Position numbers and translations under genes: made by a program | NCBI GenBank assembly: GCA_002480495.1 | Contig: DLCG01000011.1 | Span: 1-40,325, forward strand | Direction of reading: 5' to 3' | Length of the DNA: 40,325 bases | Origin: Rhodobiaceae bacterium UBA7804 | Lineage (GTDB): Bacteria > Pseudomonadota > Alphaproteobacteria > Parvibaculales > Parvibaculaceae | The notes under the pieces: model-generated | What the model was told of the DNA's origin: nothing | Seen by the model: the letters and a program-made list of their open reading frames with translations, nothing else | The model's database searches: none | In this document: positions 23,560-31,081 of the stretch, piece by piece | Layout of the letters: each line of letters opens with the position of its first letter | How positions within the stretch are numbered: the stretch's first letter is position 1

Positions 23560-24873
23560 CTATTCGACCCAATTGGTGGCTGCAGCTAGACGCCCAATGG
23601 CTGTGACGACACCGTCTATACGGTGAGGGTCGAGCTCCTTTCTCGCGGGAACAATGTAGAACGTCTTGCCGTGAAAGTTCGGGCGGGACCACGGGCGATG
23701 CATTGACATTTCCGGATCGCTGAAAGGGTCTCCTTTTGTCCACACATTGATTTGTGAGGCCTGTGACGCTGCGTAAGCAAGAGGTCTAGCATCTCTCCAG
23801 AGCTTGCGCGGGGCGTTAAACGTATAGGTGTGCCAAGCCATATGATTGCCAATATGGTTGGCAAGCGCTCCACCAAGCGAGTGTCCGGTTACGGAGAATT
23901 TCGTGCGCGGTGGAAAGGTGCGCGCGATTGCCTCCGCGAAGCTTCGGGCAGCTTCAAGTTGTCCGATCTCTAGGCCTAAGAAGGCACCTACATCGGTATG
24001 CAGGTCTTTGGTCGTCTCGATCAGGACTTTCGGCGTCTCGGTCAAGCTGCTCGGCACCTCGGTACCGCGAAACGCGATGACTACTTCGTGATCGAGGGTG
24101 CCGGTTTGACCTTTTGCAAAAATCGCAGCACTAAAGCCGGATCGATGAAACGCCATGATGTCGCTTTCATCAACTCCCCGCTGACGAAGGAAGGCAACCC
24201 AATCACCGACTCTTCGGTATCCTCCTCGCGAGAGAAATGATCCACCGTCGCCGTAGCTGTCCCTAGCCATTAGCGCGTAGGGGTAGATTGCCCGCGCCGT
24301 GACACTATCAAGAAATTCCGCGCCGGCGATCGACGGCTTGCGACCCACCCATTCGTCCGACCGGCCATTTCCAAGCCAGTCACTAATTGCACTACTTTCC
24401 GATTCTACCGGTGGCGTTGCGACGCGCGGTTCGGATGAGCTTGTCGCAGGTGGCCGCTCCTCAGTTTCCTGATGAGATTGTTGTGAGTTTGGCGGATCGC
24501 CTCCAGCATTATGAGCTTGCTGGTTGAGTTCGTCCGCCTTGGACAAACATCCGTCCGTCGAATTCGCTCCGCCGACTACGGCATCTTCTCTAGTTCGTCT
24601 TAGGGCTTCATCCCAACTGCGCTGTATACGTTGTCGATCCTCGGCATTTTTAACCCCTTCCAACAAAGCTCTATAATAATCTGACCACAGCTCTTCCTGA
24701 GCTCGTACTCCCTCCGGAGACAAACCCGATACAGAGCTTGTTGCATCACATGATGCCATGGAAGGCTCTGCATACAACGCAGCCACAGGCGACAATGCTG
24801 CCGCCAATAGCGATACGCGAAGAGGCCTAGCGGAGGCCCGACACAAGAAGGGCGAAGTCAGAAGAAAGGGCAC
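23560..24873 (-). CDS. Exported class-3 lipase-like hydrolase
   Basis: A 437-residue protein with an N-terminal signal sequence (LLAAALSPVAALYA). A low-complexity Ser/Glu/Pro/Gln linker covers about residues 115-165. The alpha/beta-hydrolase domain that follows has VVIAFRGTEV (oxyanion region), nucleophile S332 in TGHSLGGALANH, and probable acid and base in TKGDPFSD and DPHRIDGV. This is the class-3 lipase pattern; substrates would be phospholipids or glycerides. The start is GTG 24873 with GGAGAAGG 7-14 bases upstream, in a leader strikingly similar to that of the TPR gene upstream in the operon. It is the last gene of the nine-gene - strand cluster. Export to the periplasm or beyond is likely; effector or envelope-remodelling roles are both possible. 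Confidence 0.85.
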   Translation of the reverse strand: MPFLLTSPFLCRASARPLRVSLLAAALSPVAALYAEPSMASCDATSSVSGLSPEGVRAQEELWSDYYRALLEGVKNAEDRQRIQRSWDEALRRTREDAVVGGANSTDGCLSKADELNQQAHNAGGDPPNSQQSHQETEERPPATSSSEPRVATPPVESESSAISDWLGNGRSDEWVGRKPSIAGAEFLDSVTARAIYPYALMARDSYGDGGSFLSRGGYRRVGDWVAFLRQRGVDESDIMAFHRSGFSAAIFAKGQTGTLDHEVVIAFRGTEVPSSLTETPKVLIETTKDLHTDVGAFLGLEIGQLEAARSFAEAIARTFPPRTKFSVTGHSLGGALANHIGNHMAWHTYTFNAPRKLWRDARPLAYAASQASQINVWTKGDPFSDPEMSMHRPWSRPNFHGKTFYIVPARKELDPHRIDGVVTAIGRLAAATNWVE

Positions 24874-24893
24874 TGGAGTCCTTCTCCAATTTT
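24853..24893 (-). repeat. Duplicated gene-start leader, copy at the lipase gene
   Basis: Bases 24853-24893 match 26201-26241 at 35 of 41 positions without gaps. The copy covers the ribosome-binding site, the start codon and the first six or seven codons of the lipase gene, and the same parts of the TPR gene. It reads as a 5' leader copied between two genes of the same operon. The stretch from here to 24952 has no further feature. Confidence 0.7.
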
Positions 24894-24952
24894 AAGCAAT
24901 CATCCCTCACACGGTCAGACGCGCCGCAGCTACATCGGCCGACTTTGCGTCC

Positions 24953-26221
24953 CTAGTCTGAGAGGAGCTGACATCCGACGTCGATACAAGCGCGCAAACT
25001 AGCCCTGGTCATCCGATCGAGACTTCCGTTTATTTCTCCGGTGTAAAAGTTCTTCTGACGCAGGGCCTTCTGCATTTCCCTAATCCTGGCGGCGCCCCCC
25101 AACTCGGCTGCTTTTTCGAATTCAGCGAATGCCTCTACGGTCAAACCAAGTTGCACTAGGATGTGGGCGAGTGTGTCCCTGACCTCCATGCTGTCCGGTG
25201 CCAATTCGACCGCCCGACGCGCCAAAGGCAAACCCTCGCCCGCTTTTCCTGAAGCATACAGGGTCCACGCCAGGCCATTTATGGCACTGACATCCCTCGC
25301 GTTCATTTCGACCGCTCGCGAGAAAGTCTCAGTTGAAGCGTGATAGTCACCATTTCGTAGAAGAGCTGCGCCGAGAGCTCTGTAAGCCGGTTGGAATTCC
25401 GGATTTAGCTGTATTGCATGCGACAAATCCGAAATCGCAGCGGGGTACCTTCCCGTTTCACCGTAGCAGCTTCCTCTCAGCCAATAGGCCATAGAAAAAC
25501 CGGGGTCGAGGACGATATATTCCTCAATATCCGAGACACAATCAGAAAACCGGCCTAACTCCGCATAGGCTAGCGCCCTGTTGTAGAGAGCTTCTTTGCT
25601 GTTTTGATTTCTTCGAAGGACTGCAGAGAAATCCTGAACGGCTTCCCTCTTTCGACCCGTAGCCGCCAGGGCTGCGCCCCTTTCAAATCTTGGGACACGC
25701 TCCGGCTCCGCTGCATAAACAATCTGAAAATCCGATAACGCCTGTTCGTACTCTCCTATCTGGACAAGACATATGCCCCGCAATTGAAAGTGTACCGGCT
25801 CCGGATTGGTGGTGAGTTGGATCGCTTTGGAAAAGTCTTCAACCGCCTGCCCGCACTCATCCAGCTCAAAATAGGCAACGCCACGTAAAGCGTGAACGTC
25901 AGCATTTGGTGGACCGGCGCGAATAATGACATCATAGTCCCCAACCGCCGCACGATAATCTTCAAGTTTCAGGTGCGCTGATGCGCGGCGAGCAAACGTA
26001 TCTATTATGTCATGCCTGTCGATCAGGCCTCTCTCGATCAGCTTTGTGCACCCAAGAATAGCCGAATGCGGATCCTCAGAATCGCATAGCAATTCCAAGG
26101 TATCCGGCGACTCTGCTGCATGCGTTGCCAATGGAAAGAGCACCACAAGCAGCAGGACCAAGCTGAAGACGGAGTTAGCGTAGCCCCGACGCCAGAAGGT
26201 CGAATTCAGAGGAAAGGGCAT
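24953..26221 (-). CDS. Exported TPR protein with peptidoglycan-binding-like C terminus
   Basis: A 422-residue protein with a signal peptide (SVFSLVLLLVVLFPLATHA). About nine tetratricopeptide-type helical pairs follow (such as ALRGVAYFELDECGQAVEDFSKAIQL, ALYNRALAYAELGRFSDCV and AYRALGAALLRNGDYHASTETFSRAVEM). The tail IREMQKALRQKNFYTGEINGS resembles a short peptidoglycan-binding type 1 motif. TPRs mediate protein contacts, so this looks like a periplasmic scaffold anchored to the wall. I chose ATG 26221 because GGAGAAAG lies 7-14 bases upstream; it overlaps the preceding lipoprotein gene by 47 bases. A start at 26260 is possible. The leader is duplicated at the lipase gene. Confidence 0.85.
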   Translation of the reverse strand: MPFPLNSTFWRRGYANSVFSLVLLLVVLFPLATHAAESPDTLELLCDSEDPHSAILGCTKLIERGLIDRHDIIDTFARRASAHLKLEDYRAAVGDYDVIIRAGPPNADVHALRGVAYFELDECGQAVEDFSKAIQLTTNPEPVHFQLRGICLVQIGEYEQALSDFQIVYAAEPERVPRFERGAALAATGRKREAVQDFSAVLRRNQNSKEALYNRALAYAELGRFSDCVSDIEEYIVLDPGFSMAYWLRGSCYGETGRYPAAISDLSHAIQLNPEFQPAYRALGAALLRNGDYHASTETFSRAVEMNARDVSAINGLAWTLYASGKAGEGLPLARRAVELAPDSMEVRDTLAHILVQLGLTVEAFAEFEKAAELGGAARIREMQKALRQKNFYTGEINGSLDRMTRASLRACIDVGCQLLSD

Positions 26222-26693
26222 CGGAATCTTTCTCCAATTCTGCCAATTCATCCTCGACACCCGACGCAGACTTCGTCGTCGAATAAGCGTCCATACGGTC
26301 GGCCCTCTCCCGAAGGTCCTTCGCCCGTGACGACAGGCGGGAGAGCTTTTCCTTCTGCTCCACGGTCGCGGACGAACTCTGTGCCAGTTGTTGTGCGAAG
26401 CTCGATATTCGAGCGTTCTGGTCAGCGATACGCTTCCGAGCCTTGGATATCTCCACAGATAACTGGTCTCTCTCGGCCTTCAGCGCACTACTCCTCGCCT
26501 CCAGATCGGCGTTCCGCATGGCCAGCTGGTCTGCTTCCGCCTCGCGCTGCTCCAATCGTTCCTCGTATTGACCTCCAACAACACCGGAGATCGCATTTCC
26601 GAATCCGCCTTGCGCCGGATCGTTCTCGGCCGCCGAGGTGGCACAACCCGCTAGGGTCACTGCCATGCAAGTCGCTATCAGGGCATTCTTCAT
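26175..26693 (-). CDS. Coiled-coil lipoprotein
   Basis: A 172-residue protein. The signal peptide ends in a lipobox LAGC (Cys17) followed by Ala, so it should sort to the outer membrane by the E. coli +2 rule. Most of the mature part is a heptad-rich helix (EERLEQREAEADQLAMRNADLEARSS onward, with many Glu/Lys/Arg). No catalytic domain is seen. The start at 26693 has GGGAGG upstream. It lies 10 bases after the glycine-zipper lipoprotein gene and overlaps the TPR gene. Similar build to its neighbour suggests the two could pair through their coiled coils (inference). Confidence 0.8.
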   Translation of the reverse strand: MKNALIATCMAVTLAGCATSAAENDPAQGGFGNAISGVVGGQYEERLEQREAEADQLAMRNADLEARSSALKAERDQLSVEISKARKRIADQNARISSFAQQLAQSSSATVEQKEKLSRLSSRAKDLRERADRMDAYSTTKSASGVEDELAELEKDSDALSSEFDLLASGLR

Positions 26694-26703
26694 CTCGTCC
26701 TCC

Positions 26704-27465
26704 CTAAACGGCGCCGCGAGTAGCCGCCAGTTCGTCGTTGAGCGCGGCCAGGCGATCTGTATTCGCCTGCATCTCTGCAAGTTCGGCGTCCATTTCGGAC
26801 AAATCCGTCTGCGGCTTCTGCTGCGCGATCAGCGTACGAGTTTCCTTGAACGTATCGAGCTGCTTGTTGGCGGAGGTAATCGAGTCCTGGACGATCTCCC
26901 GGTCTGCCTCGATCTGCGCAACCTTGCGCCGGTACGCGGATTCGTCCACTGTTCCTGCCTTGTACTTCGCGTCCAGCTCGGCCATCTCAAGGCGATGTTC
27001 GGCGACAACCGTTTCCAGCGAAGCGACAAGACGTTGCTCTTCGTCATTCTTCTGCCGGAGATCCGCGATCACCGCATCGAGTTGAGCTTCAGAGGTTGCG
27101 TACTGTTGCTGCTTCGTCGCGAGGTAGTTACCGGCGAGCCCGCCCGCCAACGCGCCGATACCCGCACCTATGAGCATGTTCTGCGCCCTGTTGTCGCTGT
27201 TCCCGACAACCGCGCCGAGCAGACCACCGACGATCGCTCCGGCTGCTACGCCTTGCCACAAGGTTTTGTTAAAAGCCGACGCGCTGGAGCGCATCTCCTG
27301 TTGCGCCGGTGTCATCGTGGCTGACTGGCTGCCATAGGATCCGGTTCCACCGGAATAATTCCCACCAGTTGTCTGGCAACCAGAAAGAGTGATAGCGACC
27401 CCCGCAGCCAGAACTACCGGATAGCTGGCTGTCCTTCGAATGAACCCACGTGCATTAGCGACCAT
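26704..27465 (-). CDS. Glycine-zipper outer-membrane lipoprotein (TagQ-position)
   Basis: A 253-residue lipoprotein. Signal peptide with lipobox LSGC (Cys30), then Gln, consistent with outer-membrane sorting. After a Gly/Ser-rich linker there are two Gly-zipper helices (GAIVGGLLGAVVGN and LIGAGIGALAGGLAGNYLA), which usually insert into or pack within a membrane. A long coiled coil follows to the end. The start at 27465 has GGGAGGGG upstream and overlaps the FGE-like gene by 11 bases. By position, directly after the tagR-like gene, it corresponds to TagQ, the outer-membrane lipoprotein of the type VI secretion regulatory cascade. Sequence orthology is not established. Confidence 0.8.
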   Translation of the reverse strand: MVANARGFIRRTASYPVVLAAGVAITLSGCQTTGGNYSGGTGSYGSQSATMTPAQQEMRSSASAFNKTLWQGVAAGAIVGGLLGAVVGNSDNRAQNMLIGAGIGALAGGLAGNYLATKQQQYATSEAQLDAVIADLRQKNDEEQRLVASLETVVAEHRLEMAELDAKYKAGTVDESAYRRKVAQIEADREIVQDSITSANKQLDTFKETRTLIAQQKPQTDLSEMDAELAEMQANTDRLAALNDELAATRGAV

Positions 27466-29119
27466 CTTCCCCTCCCACTTTCCTGAGTTCCTGTGACCAT
27501 GTCTCGCGATCGATATTGCCGGTCGAGCGGAGCGCCTCGACATGACCGACAAACAGCTGAGCAAACGGGATCAGGTACTCGAATCCCTTCGCTCTGTAGT
27601 CGACAACCAGAGCCTCGAGTTGCGGCGCGATCAGATTGAGCGAATAGTCGGATGAAACGCTGTAGACGAGATCGCTATAGCTTGCGACCGTTGTCTGACT
27701 ATCTGCCCGCAAGGCTTCGATACGCCTTTCGCGGGTTTCCATTTCGCTCTGCAATTTCGCAATGACGGTGCGGGCCCGCTGCGCCCGGGCGGCATCACCC
27801 GCGCTCTCAGCCTGGGAGAGAAGCTCATTGGCCCGGGCCAGGTTCTCTCCCATTTCCTGCAGGACGATTTCCGTGCGCGTAATTAGAACGGGATCGGTCT
27901 TCACCTTGTTACCGATAATGGCACCTGACTGAAGCAACGCCCTAATTGCGCGGTCGCGAACGTCGTTCTGTTCCGTACGAGCTGTCTCAAGCTGCTGTAT
28001 CGCCCGCTCCAATTGCTGACGGGCAAGCTTGTCATCGGTTTGTTCCGTTACGTTGCTGAGCCGTGCAAGTGCTTCACGCTGAGCCGAAGATGCATCGGCT
28101 TCAAGATCGGGAGCAGGTAAAGCCTTCCACTCTGACTGGATTGCCTGAAGCCTGTCTGCCGAAACAACGACCGGTACAGACAGAACAAAGCGGACACCCA
28201 TGTTGGCGACCTTGAGTGCCCCGCCAGTTCTAGAATCGAAGAATTGGTTCTCGTTTCGCAGCGAACTCCTCATCTCCTTTTGGGAGGTGGCAATATCCCC
28301 ACCTTTCGACACGAAGCCACCCGACTGTCCGTGAAGACGTCCGCGGCGATTGAGGTGGAACAGGTCGAAAGTGATCTCCGAAGCATTGCCAAGCATGTCG
28401 TATAGGCCGAGGGGGTTCGGCTTCAGGAGGCCTACGGGGCGTAGTTTGCCGCCCGCGGACTGACTCCCCTGGAACCACACATATTCGGACAACTGGCCAT
28501 CAGGCATGGGAAAGGCGCGCGCCGAAAAGTCGGCCTCATCTACTGCCAGACCGCCACGCGCGGCAAACTCCCATTCGATCTCGGTTGGCAGGCGGACGAA
28601 GGCGCTTACACTGCCCTGCTTTGGGAGGATGTTTGCCGCGTTCTGCAAGAGCCACTCGGAATAGAGTCGGCTCGCATCCACCGCGTCGAACCATGAAAGC
28701 TCAGTCGCTGGGAGCCGCAACGCCGTTGACGGCTTTTCGCATTCACCGAGCAACGCGGCATATTGCAATCGCGTCAGCTCGTACTTCCCAATGTAGTAGT
28801 ACCGGGCGCTCTCCTCGCCGGAAAGCACGAAGCTCCCTGAAACATAGTCGAAGCGCGGGTCCTCCTTATAGGCGACGTTCTCCTGACGGAGACCGACGCG
28901 CACGCGCCGGTCATCCAGAAAGCCGGTGCTCTCCACGGCGATGCGGCGGAAGACATAAGATCCCCCGCAAGGCATTGGGAGGATGAGATCGTCCTCTGCC
29001 GCCTTCGGGTTGTAGTCGCGCTCCTGCCATGCGGCATCCTGTGCACCAGCGGTAGAGGTGCCCAATCCCATGATCAGCAGAGCAGCAAACGCAAATGAGG
29101 TCGCCTTGCTTCTATACAT
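27455..29119 (-). CDS. Periplasmic FGE/SUMF1-like protein (TagR-like) with C-terminal coiled coil
   Basis: A 554-residue exported protein with a signal peptide (FAFAALLIMGLGTSTAGA). A formylglycine-generating-enzyme-like fold covers about residues 106-314: YYYIGKYELTRLQYAAL, LSWFDAVDASRLYSEWL, VRLPTEIEWEFAARGG, NPLGLYDMLGNASEI. A long helical coiled-coil region follows (about 325-480). The active-site cysteines of true FGE are absent: the equivalent stretch around residues 268-290 has none, and the whole protein has only Cys51 and Cys127. So it is a binding or sensing domain, not an oxidase. TagR in the T6SS threonine-phosphorylation pathway is likewise a periplasmic FGE-like protein. It overlaps the permease gene by 8 bases. 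Confidence 0.87.
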   Translation of the reverse strand: MYRSKATSFAFAALLIMGLGTSTAGAQDAAWQERDYNPKAAEDDLILPMPCGGSYVFRRIAVESTGFLDDRRVRVGLRQENVAYKEDPRFDYVSGSFVLSGEESARYYYIGKYELTRLQYAALLGECEKPSTALRLPATELSWFDAVDASRLYSEWLLQNAANILPKQGSVSAFVRLPTEIEWEFAARGGLAVDEADFSARAFPMPDGQLSEYVWFQGSQSAGGKLRPVGLLKPNPLGLYDMLGNASEITFDLFHLNRRGRLHGQSGGFVSKGGDIATSQKEMRSSLRNENQFFDSRTGGALKVANMGVRFVLSVPVVVSADRLQAIQSEWKALPAPDLEADASSAQREALARLSNVTEQTDDKLARQQLERAIQQLETARTEQNDVRDRAIRALLQSGAIIGNKVKTDPVLITRTEIVLQEMGENLARANELLSQAESAGDAARAQRARTVIAKLQSEMETRERRIEALRADSQTTVASYSDLVYSVSSDYSLNLIAPQLEALVVDYRAKGFEYLIPFAQLFVGHVEALRSTGNIDRETWSQELRKVGGEDGR

Positions 29120-30335
29120 CCGCCAGTCCTTCCGCAGGTTCTATGCGGAGTATCGCCGCACCAGCCCAAAGCGAGGAGAGGATTGCAAAACCTGTGGTGG
29201 CCAAGCCTGCAATGAGAATGTGCAGAGGGGTAAGCCGGCTAATCGACTCGCCTGCGCGGACAGTGTGCGCGAAGATGTCGTTCAAACTTCCCGAGATGGC
29301 AGCGAATATCGCCAGCGAAGTGACGAATCCACCGATGGCCACAATGAGAGCTTGAGTCACGGGAAAGGCGACAATCCTACTCATAGGCGCACCAATGAGA
29401 CGAAGAACGCTGAGTTCGCGACGTTTCCGCTGAATGTTCGCGGCCAGAATGGAAGCCAGCGCCAAAGCAAACCCGGTGCATCCTACAGCGGCTATAATTC
29501 CGAACACGGTGGAAAGACTGCGATCGAGCGCCCGCATGGACTCGATCGCCGCAGCTTGGGTGCGGATATCCAATCTTTCATTCACAAGCACATCCCGAAG
29601 CCCGGGAACGTCGTAGATCGATCTGGCGTAGAGACGAAAGCGGGGGAAGACGCGTTCCTCTGCAGCAGCTTGCCTGCCCGGCCAGCCGTAGCTCTCGACT
29701 GCGAGGCCATCCCGGTATTCCTCGGTTGCAATCAGAAGATCGAGATCGACGAAAGCAGCAGGCTCTGTCTCCGCCCAGGGTTCGGCTATACCGACGACCT
29801 CGAGCATTATGAACTGGGCTTCCGCAGTATTGTCCCTGGTTCGCTGAACGCGCGCGCGCAGCGACTGGCCGACCGAGGCCTTCAGACGTTCCGCGGCCAG
29901 CGAGCTCAATACGATCTGCGTCGGTTCGGCGATACGATCCGCGAGATCTCCGAGAAGCGGATCCCCGGACGCCGTCGGAATCATCGATAACCCACGCACC
30001 GTTTTGCGCTCGTCACGGTTCTGTACCGTGTTGAAGCTCGCAGCGATCGTCCGGGTATTCGGCACGACAAACTCGACGTCGTTCCGATTTCGCATGCGGT
30101 CGAACCAGTCCAAGGACAATTTGGCGCTGCTAAGGATCACGATTTCCCGATTGCGAACATCTTCGATGAGACGCTGCGCCATTGTATCGATCAGCCCAAA
30201 TTTTAGGCTGAAGAGAATGAGGAGAGGCGCGAGCACGGCTATCAGCGCCAGAACCGTGCAGGCTGTCATCAGGAATTCACTTGCTGTGTCCCGCGCGGCG
30301 ATCCAAACGATGGTGCGGCCAGCTGACCTGCTCAT
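29112..30335 (-). CDS. LolC/FtsX-like ABC permease (TagS-like)
   Basis: A 407-residue four-helix permease. TM1 is at about 21-46, then a roughly 225-residue periplasmic domain, then TM2 276-300, TM3 321-347 and TM4 371-396. The conserved segment RRELSVLRLIGAP (306-318) follows TM2, as in LolC/E, MacB and FtsX. Such transporters do not move solutes through a channel; they couple ATP hydrolysis to work on lipoproteins or periplasmic partners. The start ATG at 30335 overlaps the ATPase stop as ATGA, so the two must be coupled. Gene position next to an FGE-like protein points to TagS. Confidence 0.88.
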   Translation of the reverse strand: MSRSAGRTIVWIAARDTASEFLMTACTVLALIAVLAPLLILFSLKFGLIDTMAQRLIEDVRNREIVILSSAKLSLDWFDRMRNRNDVEFVVPNTRTIAASFNTVQNRDERKTVRGLSMIPTASGDPLLGDLADRIAEPTQIVLSSLAAERLKASVGQSLRARVQRTRDNTAEAQFIMLEVVGIAEPWAETEPAAFVDLDLLIATEEYRDGLAVESYGWPGRQAAAEERVFPRFRLYARSIYDVPGLRDVLVNERLDIRTQAAAIESMRALDRSLSTVFGIIAAVGCTGFALALASILAANIQRKRRELSVLRLIGAPMSRIVAFPVTQALIVAIGGFVTSLAIFAAISGSLNDIFAHTVRAGESISRLTPLHILIAGLATTGFAILSSLWAGAAILRIEPAEGLADV

Positions 30336-31081
30336 GCCGCCACCCTCAGCGTGGAGATAACCGACTCTCCGGCTGCCTCGAGTTGGTGGTGCAGGCTGGT
30401 GAAACCAGATCGCGCCATTCGACTCCAGTCGTGGCTTGCCACCAAGAGAGCTGCCCCTGTCTCGTTGACCAGCTCGACGAGGAGGTCGAATATTCCATCT
30501 GCCGTAAGAGGGTCGACCGAAGCGGTGGGCTCGTCCGCCAGAATCAGCGCAGGGGTGTTCACAAGGGCACGCGCAATGGCAACGCGCTGCCGTTGTCCGA
30601 CAGAGATTTGTCCCGGCCGGCGGTGCAATATGCCTCCTATGCCCAACCTCTCCGCCAGCAAAACGGCATGATCGCTCGCCTCGCGGCCCGCGAGCGACGC
30701 AGGGAGAAGAATATTCTCCCTGACGGACAGAGACGAAACCAATCCCCCTTGTTGCAGAACAATCCCGACATGCTGCAACCGGAGCGCGGCCATCCTGTCT
30801 GCATTCCGGCCTCGCCACAGATCGACGACGTTCACGGCCTCATCGTCCGGACGAAAAACAAATTGGCTGGCCCCGTCCGGCCGCAAGGCCATCGCAGCCA
30901 ACGCAAGGAAAGTGCTTTTGCCGCTGCCGCTCGCTCCGATCAGGGCATATGCCTGTCCGCTCCGAATTTCCAAATGCGGCACGCGCAGCACGAAGCTACG
31001 TCCCTTCTCAGCCGATCGTCGCGTCTTTTCCAGACCTTCCATGATGAACAAGCGGCCGGTACCGGCCTGCCCCTCCGTCAT
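30332..31081 (-). CDS. LolD-like ABC ATPase (TagT-like)
   Basis: A 249-residue nucleotide-binding subunit. Walker A GASGSGKST is at 49-57, Q-loop at Q110/Q111, signature ISVGQRQRVAIARA at 159-172, Walker B LILADEPTASVD at 179-190, and the switch histidine in ASHDW (H217). The signature has Val where Gly is usual (SVGQ instead of SGGQ). It partners the permease with which it overlaps by 4 bases. Its own start overlaps the VWA gene stop by 4 bases (31078-31081). LolD, FtsE and TagT are the closest functional types; context favours TagT. Confidence 0.9.
   Translation of the reverse strand: MTEGQAGTGRLFIMEGLEKTRRSAEKGRSFVLRVPHLEIRSGQAYALIGASGSGKSTFLALAAMALRPDGASQFVFRPDDEAVNVVDLWRGRNADRMAALRLQHVGIVLQQGGLVSSLSVRENILLPASLAGREASDHAVLLAERLGIGGILHRRPGQISVGQRQRVAIARALVNTPALILADEPTASVDPLTADGIFDLLVELVNETGAALLVASHDWSRMARSGFTSLHHQLEAAGESVISTLRVAA

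Noticed and set aside
27455..29119. An active formylglycine-generating enzyme or sulfatase-activating role
   Set aside because: The catalytic cysteines are missing and no sulfatase gene is near.
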